Shown piece after piece: positions 42,096 through 50,998 of a DNA stretch of 51,769 nucleotides (within the stretch, counting starts at the first letter, position 1; every line of letters starts with the position of its first letter). The translations under genes were made by a program, and so were the position numbers. The notes beneath the pieces were generated by a model. That model ran no database searches, had not been told where the DNA came from, and saw only the letters and a list, made by a program, of their open reading frames with translations. Source of the stretch: Nostoc paludosum FACHB-159 (GTDB lineage: Bacteria > Cyanobacteriota > Cyanobacteriia > Cyanobacteriales > Nostocaceae); contig NZ_JACJTU010000046.1 in assembly GCF_014698835.1 (NCBI RefSeq), positions 1 to 51,769 on the forward strand, written 5' to 3'.

Positions 42096-42341
42096 ATGGT
42101 AGACAAAACTCAATTCAGAAAAGCCCTTTTGCTTTTAGTAAAAGACGTAATTTCTATGGGCTTACTTTTTCTGATTCCGCTAATGATTGCTTTAGGAGTG
42201 AGTTATCTGTTTAAAAATTCTACTGATGAATTAGCAGAATTAACAGTTTTATTGACAATTGCTTGCCTAATTGTCAGTGTAATATTAACACCTTGGCAAC
42301 TAAAGATTTTGATTTTAATACTTGTCATCTTCAAGGCATAG
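42096..42341 (+). CDS. Small two-span membrane protein (81 aa)
   Basis: A short charged N-terminus (VDKTQFRKAL) precedes a hydrophobic stretch (LLFLIPLMIALGVSYLF) and, after an acidic loop (KNSTDELAE), a longer one (LTVLLTIACLIVSVILTP, QLKILILILVIF). The family is not recognised and there is no clear metal motif. It lies between the decayed chaperone and the lipoprotein gene, likely in the same MerR-box transcript. Confidence 0.55.
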   Translation: MVDKTQFRKALLLLVKDVISMGLLFLIPLMIALGVSYLFKNSTDELAELTVLLTIACLIVSVILTPWQLKILILILVIFKA

Positions 42342-42462
42342 CCCAAGACAAGATTAGGAAATTATCTATTTCTAATCAACAAAACTCTTGCTTCTCGTAT
42401 AGCCTTACTACTCAACTTGAGTCTTTTGAATAACTTAATCCGTTACGAAAAGGAGAAAATCA

Positions 42463-43377
42463 ATGAATAGATTTCTAAATGCGATCGCTATCACTACTAC
42501 TTTGGTACTAGTTCAAGCTTGCTCATCATTACCTAAAGCTGAAGAAAAAGCAATGTCTGTTAGTACACATCAGCATGAGGAGAGTTCAACGAGCGGAAGT
42601 CATAATCATCAAGAGCCTTCAATCAATGAAAGTCATCATGGAGAACATTCAACAAGTAGCACAGTTCATGGTGAGAAGAAAGCATTGACTCAAGCAAAAC
42701 TTAAAGTTCCCAGTGACATCACCCCGAATAAAAATATTTTGCTATTGATTGATGTTCAAGATTTAGAAGGAAAAGCGATCGCCAAGTTTGACACTTTCCA
42801 AGAAAAGCTCATGCACTTGATTATTGTCAGTGATGATCTTCAGTTTTTCAGCCATCTTCATCCCATATATAAAGATAATGGGCAGTTTGAAGTTGAAGCT
42901 AGTTTTCCGCAAGCAGGCGGTTACACATTCTTTAGTGACTACAAACCTGCTGGACAAGCAGAACAAATCTCAGTATTGAAAACACAAGTTCCTGGAAACA
43001 GTATTGCTGCTCCAGAAATTGACATTAAGCGTAGTAAAACTTTCAATGATACTCAAGTCAATCTTGCTCTCTCTACAACCACTGTAAAAGCAGGCCAAGA
43101 AGTAACTTTAATGTTTAAATTACAAGATGCTGCTAACAATCAACCGCTTACAGACTTGCAGCCTTACTTGGGAGAAAAAGGACATTTAGTTATCTTGCGA
43201 CAGTCAAGCTCATTAACAGCAACAGATTACATCCATGCTCACGCACTCAACAATACTCCAACTGGACAGGTTCATTTTATGACTAGTTTTCCGCAAGCAG
43301 GAAAGTATAAACTTTGGGGACAATTCAATCGCAACGGGAAAATTATTACTGCTGATTTCTGGATTAATGTGATTTAA
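42463..43377 (+). CDS. His-rich lipoprotein with tandem YtkA/cupredoxin-like units
   Basis: 304 aa. AAGGAG precedes ATG. Lipobox VQAC makes Cys20 the probable lipid site. The next 50 residues are a His-rich linker (HQHEES, HNHQEP, ESHHGEHS) fit for binding metal. Two alike beta-rich units follow: LMHLIIVSDDLQFFSHLHPI and GHLVILRQSSSL...YIHAHALNN, each ending in ...FPQAGGYTFFSDY / FPQAGKYKLWGQF. It is a paralogue of the protein at 43662-44600, which is convergent. Probably a periplasm-facing metal-binding protein. Confidence 0.78.
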   Translation: MNRFLNAIAITTTLVLVQACSSLPKAEEKAMSVSTHQHEESSTSGSHNHQEPSINESHHGEHSTSSTVHGEKKALTQAKLKVPSDITPNKNILLLIDVQDLEGKAIAKFDTFQEKLMHLIIVSDDLQFFSHLHPIYKDNGQFEVEASFPQAGGYTFFSDYKPAGQAEQISVLKTQVPGNSIAAPEIDIKRSKTFNDTQVNLALSTTTVKAGQEVTLMFKLQDAANNQPLTDLQPYLGEKGHLVILRQSSSLTATDYIHAHALNNTPTGQVHFMTSFPQAGKYKLWGQFNRNGKIITADFWINVI

Positions 43378-43456
43378 TTTAGCTGATGATTTCTTAATAA
43401 AACAAGAAGGGCAAGACTTCCTGTCTTCTAACTTTGGATGTACATAGCACCTATGT

Positions 43457-43486
43457 GAATTCACAACCTATTTAGGTTGTGAATTC
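43457..43486. terminator. 14-bp perfect hairpin between convergent paralogues
   Basis: GAATTCACAACCTA / TAGGTTGTGAATTC with a 2-nt loop, followed on the plus strand by TTGCTTCT. It probably ends the rightward lipoprotein transcript. The rest of 43378-43661 has no gene; it carries an orphan CopR-type box at 43626. Confidence 0.7.
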
Positions 43487-43625
43487 TTGCTTCTGACTAT
43501 CTCTAATTTAGGAATTGATCAATAAGAGCCAAGTTTTAGTCATGGTTGAAAGTGGCACAACTAAAAAGCTTGGTGGGGTGTAAACATGAGGAGTATGTTT
43601 CTAATTTAGATTATACAAAGTATAG

Positions 43626-43643
43626 ATGAAATCAAGATGAAAT
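43626..43643 (-). promoter_or_regulatory. Orphan CopR-type box in a convergent junction
   Basis: Minus strand ATTTCATCTTGATTTCAT, the very same 18 bases as the box at 15522. It points left, toward 43600-43378, where no gene exists; TATAAT appears 10 bp after it on that strand (about 43611-43616). Confidence 0.6.
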
Positions 43644-43661
43644 TAGGATATATCAATGTAT

Positions 43662-44600
43662 TTAAATAACGGTTACCCAAAAATCAGCAGTAATAATTTT
43701 CCCGTTTCGATTAAATTGTCCCCACATTTTATATTTTCCCTGTTTTGGAAAACGGGTGATAAAATGAACCTCATAATCTGGAGTGTTTTTCATAGCATGA
43801 GCATGGATATAGTCTGCTTGTGTTAACGGTGATGATTGCTTAAGAATAACTAAATGTCCCCTTTCTCCTAAATAAGGTTTTAAATCTGTAGGTGGTTTTT
43901 TAGTTGCAGCATCCTGTAAATTGAAAATTAAATGTACCTCTTGTCCAGCTTTAATGGTGGATTGAGATAACTTGAGATTAACTTGAGTGTTATCAAAAGT
44001 TTTAGTAGTAGCTAAATCAATTTTTGGTTTAGCTGATGATTGACCTGGAACTGGTGCTTTGAGAACTGAAACTTGTTCTGCTTTTCCTGCTACTTTGTAA
44101 TCACTGAAAAGAGTATAGTTAGAAGGATAGGGAAAATCAACTTGAACTTCAAAGCGTCCATTCCCTTTATATGCAGGATGAATATGTTGGAAAGATTGTA
44201 AATCATCACTAACGACAATTAAGTGCATTAGTTCTTCTTGAAATTTGTCAAAATTAGCAATGGCTTTACCATTTTTGTCTTTTATTTCAATCGCTATAGG
44301 AACAGGAGCGTTGGGAGTTATTTTGCTGGGAAGGGTAAGCTTTGCAGTAGCGTTCGCAGGTTCTAACTGGGAATGACCAGAATGCTCATTATGGGAATCC
44401 CCCATGTTATGGCCGTTATGAGGATTATCTTTTTCTTTTGGTTTTTTAGAATCCTCCATATTGTGACCAGTATGGGGATTCGCATTACTTATGCTGGTGG
44501 GATTAGTGTCTGAAATTTCCCCAGATTTAACTTGTGAAGCACAACCTTGAGTCAATGCAAGAGTTGAAGTGATAGCCAGTGCAGTCAAAAAACTTTTCAT
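43662..44600 (-). CDS. His-rich lipoprotein, paralogue of the 42463 protein
   Basis: ATG at 44600 gives a lipoprotein signal with lipobox TQGC (312 aa); the frame upstream is not needed. The linker has repeats with HTGHNMEDS, HNGHNMGDS and HNEHSGHSQ. Two YtkA-like units follow (LMHLIVVSDDLQSFQHIHPA; HLVILKQSSPL...YIHAHAMKN), ending in FNRNGKIITADFWVTVI, almost identical to the convergent paralogue. It is the last gene of the CopBAC-like operon under a CopR-type box, so the two paralogues belong to different regulons. Confidence 0.8.
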   Translation of the reverse strand: MKSFLTALAITSTLALTQGCASQVKSGEISDTNPTSISNANPHTGHNMEDSKKPKEKDNPHNGHNMGDSHNEHSGHSQLEPANATAKLTLPSKITPNAPVPIAIEIKDKNGKAIANFDKFQEELMHLIVVSDDLQSFQHIHPAYKGNGRFEVQVDFPYPSNYTLFSDYKVAGKAEQVSVLKAPVPGQSSAKPKIDLATTKTFDNTQVNLKLSQSTIKAGQEVHLIFNLQDAATKKPPTDLKPYLGERGHLVILKQSSPLTQADYIHAHAMKNTPDYEVHFITRFPKQGKYKMWGQFNRNGKIITADFWVTVI

Positions 44601-44704
44601 TTTGATGAAAATAGTATTTGTGTGTAAAAATGTACGGTTGAAAAGTGAGATTGCTCCGAAAACTAGAATAATCAGCGTCGAAATCAAAGCATTATAAACA
44701 CTAG

Positions 44705-45199
44705 TTAGCGATTAAAGTTGAAACGCCCGGTTGCTTGTTCACCTTTAATATCTGTGTTAATTTTCACTTGATACTGACCAGATGCTTTTTCATTCAGTAG
44801 ACCAGTATAGTGTTTGTCTTTAGCATCATAAGTAAAAAGAATCGTCTTTTGTTGACCATCAGGTAGCTGCACTTGAGCCGTTACTTTTGCATTAGGCACT
44901 GTGGCGTGGTTATCACCTGTTTGCAAATATAAATCCATGTGAGTTCCATTTGCTTCTTTATCAGGAACAAATTCTAAATGATAGCTTCCTGTCTCTACAA
45001 CTTGGCCTCCATGAGATGCACCATGTTCGCTATCTGTTTTAGTTGCTGGTGAGGCAGAAACAGATGGTGCTTGAGTAGTCGCCTTGGAAGCATCTGGACT
45101 ATTTTCTGTATTAGCTGCTTGATTAGCATTACTGCAAGATCCTAAAAATAGGAGTCCCACGCTTCCAAGAATAATTAAGCCAGATTTAAGTGATTTCAT
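44705..45199 (-). CDS. copC: CopC-position lipoprotein of the RND operon
   Basis: ATG at 45199 with GAGAGGAA upstream; 164 aa. Lipobox FLGSC. After a Thr/Ala/Ser linker comes a beta-rich domain with HGGQVVETGSYHLEFVPD and GLLNEKASGQYQVKINTDIK, a FixH/YtkA-like pattern with several His/Asp. In Synechocystis the third gene of copBAC encodes a small protein of unknown role; position here agrees, but orthology is not proven. It lies 44 nt after the pump gene. Confidence 0.6.
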   Translation of the reverse strand: MKSLKSGLIILGSVGLLFLGSCSNANQAANTENSPDASKATTQAPSVSASPATKTDSEHGASHGGQVVETGSYHLEFVPDKEANGTHMDLYLQTGDNHATVPNAKVTAQVQLPDGQQKTILFTYDAKDKHYTGLLNEKASGQYQVKINTDIKGEQATGRFNFNR

Positions 45200-45242
45200 T
45201 GGTTTATTCCTCTCTATATATATGTGCAGAAGTTTTGAGTAG

Positions 45243-48200
45243 CTACATGTGCATAAAAAATTTTTCGTCTTTTGCTTTACTCTCCTCCGTTTTCTTGGGA
45301 AATAAATGTTTACCAAACTTGGCATACAAAGCAGGTAAAACAACCAAAGTTATCGTTGTCGATGTAAACAATCCACCAAAAACAACAATAGAAAGTGGTT
45401 GCAAAAGTTCTTGTCCTGGGCCACCTTGTAATACCATTGGTGCTAGACCTAATGCAGAAGTCAAAGCCGTCATTAAAATAGCGTTAAGTCGTTCCATTGA
45501 ACCTTTAAAAATAATTTCTTTTAAAGGCATTCCTTCGGCAAATTTACTGTTATAGTTATCCACTAATAACAAACCATTGCGAGTTGCTACGCCAAACAGG
45601 GAAACAAATCCAACCAGAGACGCAACAGAAATCACGCCTCCAGTTAAAGCTACCGCGATTACACCTCCTACCAAACCAATTGGTAAATTAATCATAATCA
45701 TGATGGTAGAAGGTATAGATTTCACTGAAATATACATGAGAACTGTAATCGCCACAAACGCGATCGCACTGAACACCAGGATATTTTGGGTAGCGCGTTC
45801 TTCTGCTTCAAATTGACCTGCGTATTGGATAAAATAACCCGCAGGTACTTGGACATTACTTTTGACTTTGGCTTCAATCTCATTGACAATCGAGCGTAAA
45901 TCCCTACCTTTAGCATTAGCTGAAACTACAATCAAACGGGAAACATTTTCACGATTGATTGTATTCGGGCCAGTACCGTTGTCAATTATTGCGACATTCC
46001 CTAAAGGAATTTTCTGTCCATTGGGCGTATCAATTAATAAATCTCGAATGGTGGACAAATCTTGTCGTGCTTCCGGCTTTAACCACACTAAAAGGTCAAA
46101 TGATTGTTGGTTTTCTAAAACTTGAGAAACAACTTGTCCGTTGAGTGCGGTTTCAATAATGCTAGAAATTTCTCCGACTGATAAACCGTAACGGCTAGCT
46201 GCATCTCGATCAAATTTGATTTGAATTTGCGGTATGGGAATTTGTGGTTCTAGCAATAAATCTACAACACCGTCAATCGTTTTCATCTGGGCTTCTACTT
46301 GTTCCCCAATCTGACGGAGTTGTGCTAAGTCTGAACCAAAAATTTTAACTGCGATCGCACTTCTGACTCCAGACAAAACCTCATCCATGCGGTGGGAGAT
46401 GAATCCGCCTACATTCGGTGCTGCTCCTGGTATCTTATCAAACTCTTGCCGCAGCTTTTCTAAAGTCTTCGTGCGGTCTTTCATCCCCTCGTCACTAAGT
46501 TCAATATCAACGTGTGCAATATTCACACCCGCCGCATCTGCATCTCCCTCAGCACGTCCGGCTCGTGTTTGAATAAATTTGAAGCGGTTATCATTTTTGA
46601 GCGCATCTTCCACTACGTAACCTGCTTTTGTTGTCGCTTCTAAAGACACACCAGGATATAAAGTTAAAGTATTTACCATCGTTTGCTCTTGGAACTCTGG
46701 TAAAAAAGCTCTACCGAATGAAGGAATAACTGCGATCGCAGTTACTGTTAAACCCAATGCAACACCAATGATTGGTAAAGAATTGCGAAAAGAAAAGTTG
46801 AGACAGTAACTATAAATTGTCTTACATAATCTCGCCAACCAAGGTTCTCTTTTTATCACTTTGACATTAGGTAATAAAATTGCACACAAAGCAGGGGAGA
46901 CTAACAGCGATTCTAAACTAGAAATAACAACTACCACTAAATAAGAGATTCCCATTGGTGTAAAAATTCTTCCTTCTACACCTGGCAGAGTAAAAATTGG
47001 TGAAAAAACAATAATGCCAATAATAGTTGCACCAATCAATGATTCTCGTACTTCTTCCGAACCTGCAAAAATAATTTCTAATGGTGGTAATGGATTGTCA
47101 GAAATTTTATTTTCTCGCAATCTTCTATAAGTATTTTCTCCATAAACAATAGCATCATCAATTGCCGTACCAATCGCTACTGCTAAACCTCCTAGTGTCA
47201 TTGTATTCAAACCTATACCTAGCCAAGAAAGAGCTAGCAATCCAAACAGTAAAGTTAAGAAAAAATCTAGTAAACATACGGCAAGAGTCCGCCAATTCAT
47301 TAAAAAGGGAATAAGAATTATTGCCGCAATGATGCTGCCTTGAATTAATGATGAACTAACATTTTGAACTGAGGAATCAATATAACTATCTTGGCGAAAT
47401 GTCGTTGTGACTTTAATCTCTGGTGGTAAACCAGCCTGAATTTCTTTCATCGCTGCTTCTATCGCACGGGAAACAGTAGGAGTATCCGCAAGTGGCTGTT
47501 TGTTAACCATTACAATAATTGCTGGTTTGCCATTAAAACTGCCATCACCCCGTTTAATTGCGCCACCAATTTTTACTTCTGCTACATCTTGCAGTCTAAC
47601 AGGTACTCCGTTACGTGCAGTAATAGTTGATTTTTGCAAATCTGCAATTGATTCAATGCGTCCTATACCTCGAATTAATGTTTCTTTATCTGGTGTGATT
47701 AAATAACCGCCCGGTGCATTACCATTGGCAGATTTTGTGGCATTAGTAACTTGCTCTAAAGAAATATTAAAGGCTGCTAATTTTGCTGGATCTACTAAAA
47801 CTTGATATTGACGAGCATCACCACCAAAAACTACTACTTGGCTCACACCTGGAACAGCTAAAAGACGATTTGTGACTTGCCAATCAACAATTCGTCTAGC
47901 TCCCATCAAGTCTATTTTGACTTGAGAATTATTATTTTCTGATTCGACTGTAAAAGCGTATTGAACCACTAAACCAACAGGTGAAGTAGTGGGAGAAATT
48001 TGCGGCGTTTCTACTCCTGGAGGAAGCTTGCTTGCAGCTTGTTGCAATCGTTCAGTAACTAGCTGACGTGCTTGATAAATTTCTGTCCCCCAGTTAAAAA
48101 TTACCCTCACAGCAGAAATTCCTGCTGCCGAAGATGAACGAACTGCGGTTACTCCTGGTGTACCATTAATTGCACTCTCGATGGGTAAAGTTACTAAAGA

Positions 48201-48386
48201 TTCAACTTCTTCCGGCGCGAGTCCTGGTGCTTCGGTTTGAATTTCTACTTGGGGCGGTGCAAAGGGTGGTAGCACATCCAATGGCATTTGGGGAATGACG
48301 TAGAATGTCCATAATGCAGCGATCGCTGTAGCTAAGAAAACGAGCCAACGTCGGTCAATCACCCACCTGACGATGTTATTCAGCAT
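45243..48386 (-). CDS. Heavy-metal RND pump (CopA/CusA/CzcA class)
   Basis: 1047 aa. N-terminus RWVIDRRWLVFLATAIAALW, 12 spans. TM4 reads VAIGTAIDDAIVYGENTYRR, an HME-type motif. The periplasmic part has FRQDSYIDSSVQN and GRAEGDADAAGVNIAHVDIE typical of the metal class. It should export a soft metal (in context copper; divalent metals possible) from periplasm or membrane to the outside, with the adaptor 24 nt upstream. It corresponds to slr6043/CopA of Synechocystis by arrangement. Transcribed leftward from the 50196 box. Confidence 0.9.
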   Translation of the reverse strand: MLNNIVRWVIDRRWLVFLATAIAALWTFYVIPQMPLDVLPPFAPPQVEIQTEAPGLAPEEVESLVTLPIESAINGTPGVTAVRSSSAAGISAVRVIFNWGTEIYQARQLVTERLQQAASKLPPGVETPQISPTTSPVGLVVQYAFTVESENNNSQVKIDLMGARRIVDWQVTNRLLAVPGVSQVVVFGGDARQYQVLVDPAKLAAFNISLEQVTNATKSANGNAPGGYLITPDKETLIRGIGRIESIADLQKSTITARNGVPVRLQDVAEVKIGGAIKRGDGSFNGKPAIIVMVNKQPLADTPTVSRAIEAAMKEIQAGLPPEIKVTTTFRQDSYIDSSVQNVSSSLIQGSIIAAIILIPFLMNWRTLAVCLLDFFLTLLFGLLALSWLGIGLNTMTLGGLAVAIGTAIDDAIVYGENTYRRLRENKISDNPLPPLEIIFAGSEEVRESLIGATIIGIIVFSPIFTLPGVEGRIFTPMGISYLVVVVISSLESLLVSPALCAILLPNVKVIKREPWLARLCKTIYSYCLNFSFRNSLPIIGVALGLTVTAIAVIPSFGRAFLPEFQEQTMVNTLTLYPGVSLEATTKAGYVVEDALKNDNRFKFIQTRAGRAEGDADAAGVNIAHVDIELSDEGMKDRTKTLEKLRQEFDKIPGAAPNVGGFISHRMDEVLSGVRSAIAVKIFGSDLAQLRQIGEQVEAQMKTIDGVVDLLLEPQIPIPQIQIKFDRDAASRYGLSVGEISSIIETALNGQVVSQVLENQQSFDLLVWLKPEARQDLSTIRDLLIDTPNGQKIPLGNVAIIDNGTGPNTINRENVSRLIVVSANAKGRDLRSIVNEIEAKVKSNVQVPAGYFIQYAGQFEAEERATQNILVFSAIAFVAITVLMYISVKSIPSTIMIMINLPIGLVGGVIAVALTGGVISVASLVGFVSLFGVATRNGLLLVDNYNSKFAEGMPLKEIIFKGSMERLNAILMTALTSALGLAPMVLQGGPGQELLQPLSIVVFGGLFTSTTITLVVLPALYAKFGKHLFPKKTEESKAKDEKFFMHM

Positions 48387-48409
48387 TTTAGATTGGAAAT
48401 TTGAAATTA

Positions 48410-50092
48410 CTAAATGTTATTGTCTGGTTGATCAAAGACAGCAGCAGAATTTGATGTGGTTGGTTTTTTATGGTTATCAATATGAGTTTCAGTTTCATAA
48501 GTAAAGCCATCATATTCGGGATGACCAACTGATACAAAACGCTGACGTATGCGACGACTTGACCAAAAACTACCTGCTGTAAAAGCAGCAACACCAAAAA
48601 GTGTTACTCCTCCTGTTCCCAATAGCCACAAAGGTATAGGTAAGTTTGTTTTTGCTTGGGTTACTTCTGTATTGGTATGGGCTTCATTTTTATCTCCAGA
48701 TGCAGATTTGCTACCACCCCGCAATGATTGGGCATAAAGTTGTGGTGCGCGTTGAGTCACAATCATATCTCCCTCAAACAAACCACTTTTGACCTCAACC
48801 ATATCTCCAGAAGTTTGCCCTAAAGTTACTTCAACGGCTTGGAAAGCATTACCATTTTGGAGATAAACCAGTTTTTTACCATTCGCTTCAACCACTGCTG
48901 AGGTAGGAATAGCTAAAATAGGTGCTGATGTTTGGTTTGTTAAAACTTCGAGTTCTGCAAACATTCCAGGTTTGAGTTGACTGTTAGAGTTATTCACCTG
49001 TGCTTGTACTGGTACAACTCGTGTTTCTCCTTCTACCGATGTCCCAATCCGGGAAATTCGTCCTGAAAATGTACTTTCAGGTAGACTGGCAACTCGTAAA
49101 CTAATTCTTTGACCAGTTTTTATCTTGCTTAAATCTTTTTCATAAATATTAGCTGTAGCAAATACCTGAGTGTCGTTGACAATCGTCATCAATTTGCCAC
49201 CAGCATCTTCAAAGGTTTGACCAAGGGTAACTTCTCGATCTGCCACTTTGCCGGAGATAGGAGCAGTCACTATAACCAATCCCTTAGCATTAGCAAGAGT
49301 CCCCAATTGAGCAAGTCGGGTTTGATAAATATTATTACTGCGACTAATATTTGACTTTGCTAACTCAACTGCTGCTTGAGCGCGTTTAAGTTGATTTTCT
49401 GCCTCAATCACCTCTCTTTGACTATTGGCTTTAGTGAGTTCGGCTTTTGCTTGTGCTAACTGAGTTTGGGACTCTAAAGCATTGCGACGAGGTAAAGCAC
49501 CATCATCAGCTAACTGCTTGTCTTTGCTGTACTTTTCTTGAGCAAAGTCAACTTGACTTTGTGCTTGGGCAATTTCCGAGGTGGCTATTTGTTGGTATTT
49601 TTGGTAATTCTGTTGAGCCAGTCTTAAGTCTGCTTGGGCCTGTTGTAAATCAGCTTGACCTTGTGCTAATTTTTCCTGAGATTCTACGCGCAATGTTACT
49701 AAGTCAGGACTAGTGACTACAGCCACAGGCTGACCTTTCTTTACTGATGCACCAGGTTCTACCAATAATTCCACCACTTTCGCCCCTGGTATGGGGGTAG
49801 TAACTTCTACTTTTTGGCTGGGAAGAGTTTCGATTTGCCCAGTGGTTTTAATGCCGATGGCTAACTGCTGACGTTTGACTGACTCGACTTTAATTCCTAG
49901 TCGTTTAGCTGTGTCAGCATCAACCTGGATGGAATTACTAGTCCCAGTAGCTTCACTTTCTTGGTGAAATTCGTTTCCATGTCCGGCATGAGCCATAACA
50001 AGTGTGGGACTTGCTAATAACAGCAGACTGAGGAATGTGCTAGACACACAACAAATCTTTGTAGGTATTTGGGAACGCTCTGGGTTAGACAT
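48410..50092 (-). CDS. copB: Heavy-metal RND adaptor (CopB/CusB/CzcB class)
   Basis: 560 aa. The N-terminal signal/hydrophobic part (TFLSLLLLASPTLVMAHAGH) is followed by a His-containing start of the mature protein (HAGHGNEFHQES). It has two lipoyl halves (VELLVEPGASVKKGQPVAVV; VIVTAPISGKVADREVTLG), an unusually long Gln/Ala coiled hairpin (about 140-250), and a barrel domain. A C-terminal span (about 490-512) and cytosol-like tail (WSSRRIRQRFVSVGHPEYD) are odd for this family. Start chosen at 50092. First gene of the operon; CopR-type box 104 bp upstream. Confidence 0.9.
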   Translation of the reverse strand: MSNPERSQIPTKICCVSSTFLSLLLLASPTLVMAHAGHGNEFHQESEATGTSNSIQVDADTAKRLGIKVESVKRQQLAIGIKTTGQIETLPSQKVEVTTPIPGAKVVELLVEPGASVKKGQPVAVVTSPDLVTLRVESQEKLAQGQADLQQAQADLRLAQQNYQKYQQIATSEIAQAQSQVDFAQEKYSKDKQLADDGALPRRNALESQTQLAQAKAELTKANSQREVIEAENQLKRAQAAVELAKSNISRSNNIYQTRLAQLGTLANAKGLVIVTAPISGKVADREVTLGQTFEDAGGKLMTIVNDTQVFATANIYEKDLSKIKTGQRISLRVASLPESTFSGRISRIGTSVEGETRVVPVQAQVNNSNSQLKPGMFAELEVLTNQTSAPILAIPTSAVVEANGKKLVYLQNGNAFQAVEVTLGQTSGDMVEVKSGLFEGDMIVTQRAPQLYAQSLRGGSKSASGDKNEAHTNTEVTQAKTNLPIPLWLLGTGGVTLFGVAAFTAGSFWSSRRIRQRFVSVGHPEYDGFTYETETHIDNHKKPTTSNSAAVFDQPDNNI

Positions 50093-50195
50093 TGCGCTTG
50101 TTAGGTTTTTGAGTACGAAGCATCAGGAATTGCAAGCTGTTAAAAGTGCTTTTAGGTTTGAGAAATGCACTCTTACACTAGTGTTTCATGTAGAG

Positions 50196-50214
50196 ATGAA
50201 ATTAGGATGAAATT
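50196..50214 (-). promoter_or_regulatory. CopR-type box before the RND operon
   Basis: Minus strand AATTTCATCCTAATTTCAT, the same 19 bases as the copRS box at 15334-15352 and at the same distance (about 100 bp) from the start codon. Confidence 0.8.
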
Positions 50215-50387
50215 AAGGGTTGAGTGCAATAATGCTAAGGCATTCCAAATTTTCAAATATTCTCCGGAGTTAAGTTTTGCGATAAGCGAAGCTTAAGCCT
50301 TCGGCTATCGTGCTATGACAAAGACAGAAGCTAGTTATATTAGGCTCTGGGTTTGGCAATCTTTTCCTTTAAATCACATCAATCCAA

Positions 50388-50420
50388 GCCATAAGTTGTC
50401 CGATTGTGACAACTTATGGC
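50388..50420. other. 13-bp perfect inverted repeat with 7-bp spacer
   Basis: GCCATAAGTTGTC (50388-50400) and GACAACTTATGGC (50408-50420) flank CGATTGT. The geometry (13-bp arms, 7-bp centre) is that of a tyrosine-recombinase core site, but it might be an operator. It sits 15 bp before the inverted-repeat element at 50435. Confidence 0.5.
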
Positions 50421-50434
50421 TAAAGTCACACCGC

Positions 50435-50923
50435 TGTCACTGTAAGGATAAGATGAGCAAATTTGAAACCATAAGTCGAGCAACTAAGTTACTCAAAGCC
50501 TTTTAACTGCGTTAGGAATTATTCGTCAAAAATAGGTTTTGAAATCATGACTTGAGCGAAGGTGCTGTTCTGTAACCAGAATCTGAGCAAACATACTATC
50601 GCAGAATATTAAACAACCTGATTTCTCCTTTCAAACCGTGAAAGCTAGACATAGCAGGAGTTTAACACTAAAGCTTATTTTCAATAACTTTACTTTAATG
50701 ACAATCAAACATAAAAGAATAGAACTTTGAGATAAGCAGATACTCAAGCGATGTCTGCGACAAGCCGCTTGCGCGTCTACGCTCTATCAAAACGGCTCAG
50801 ATAAAGTAACAGAGCTACTCTCACTCTTTGGGTTCACTTTCTTCACTTTGGGGCGCATAACTTGAGCAACCCGGTTTGAAACCATAAAGTGAGCAAATTG
50901 CTCATCTTATACTTACAGTGACA
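50435..50923. mobile_element. 489-bp inverted-repeat element without transposase
   Basis: The ends TGTCACTGTAAG-G/T-ATAAGATGAGCAA match at 25 of 26 positions (50435-50460 and inverted 50898-50923). Just inside the left end and inside the right end are copies of TTTGAAACCATAA followed by GAGCAA. GAGCAA recurs within. No gene lies inside and no target duplication is visible (ACCGC left, ACATC right). A dispersed repeat (50747-50783) is contained in it. It looks like a non-autonomous transposon with 5'-TG ends. Confidence 0.6.
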
Positions 50924-50930
50924 ACATCTC

Positions 50931-50963
50931 AAGTCGGAAGTCGGAAGTCGGAAGTCGGAAGTA
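50931..50963. repeat. Heptad repeats, left arm of the S23-like cassette
   Basis: Five GAAGTCG-type units ending GGAAGTAA, immediately right of the 489-bp element. Confidence 0.8.
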
Positions 50964-50998
50964 ATTATCTATATATTTATTTTCTATGCAGAGTTAAA

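Noticed and set aside
43213..43464. 83-aa minus-strand frame near the orphan CopR box
   Set aside because: Mostly antisense to the lipoprotein gene with no family likeness; not supported as the target of the box.
50388..50928. Resemblance to CRISPR-associated transposon (Tn7-like) ends
   Set aside because: The GTGACA-rich ends and inner repeats are suggestive, but no tns, cas or guide-RNA sequence is present, and the match cannot be tested here. Kept only as an unnamed element.
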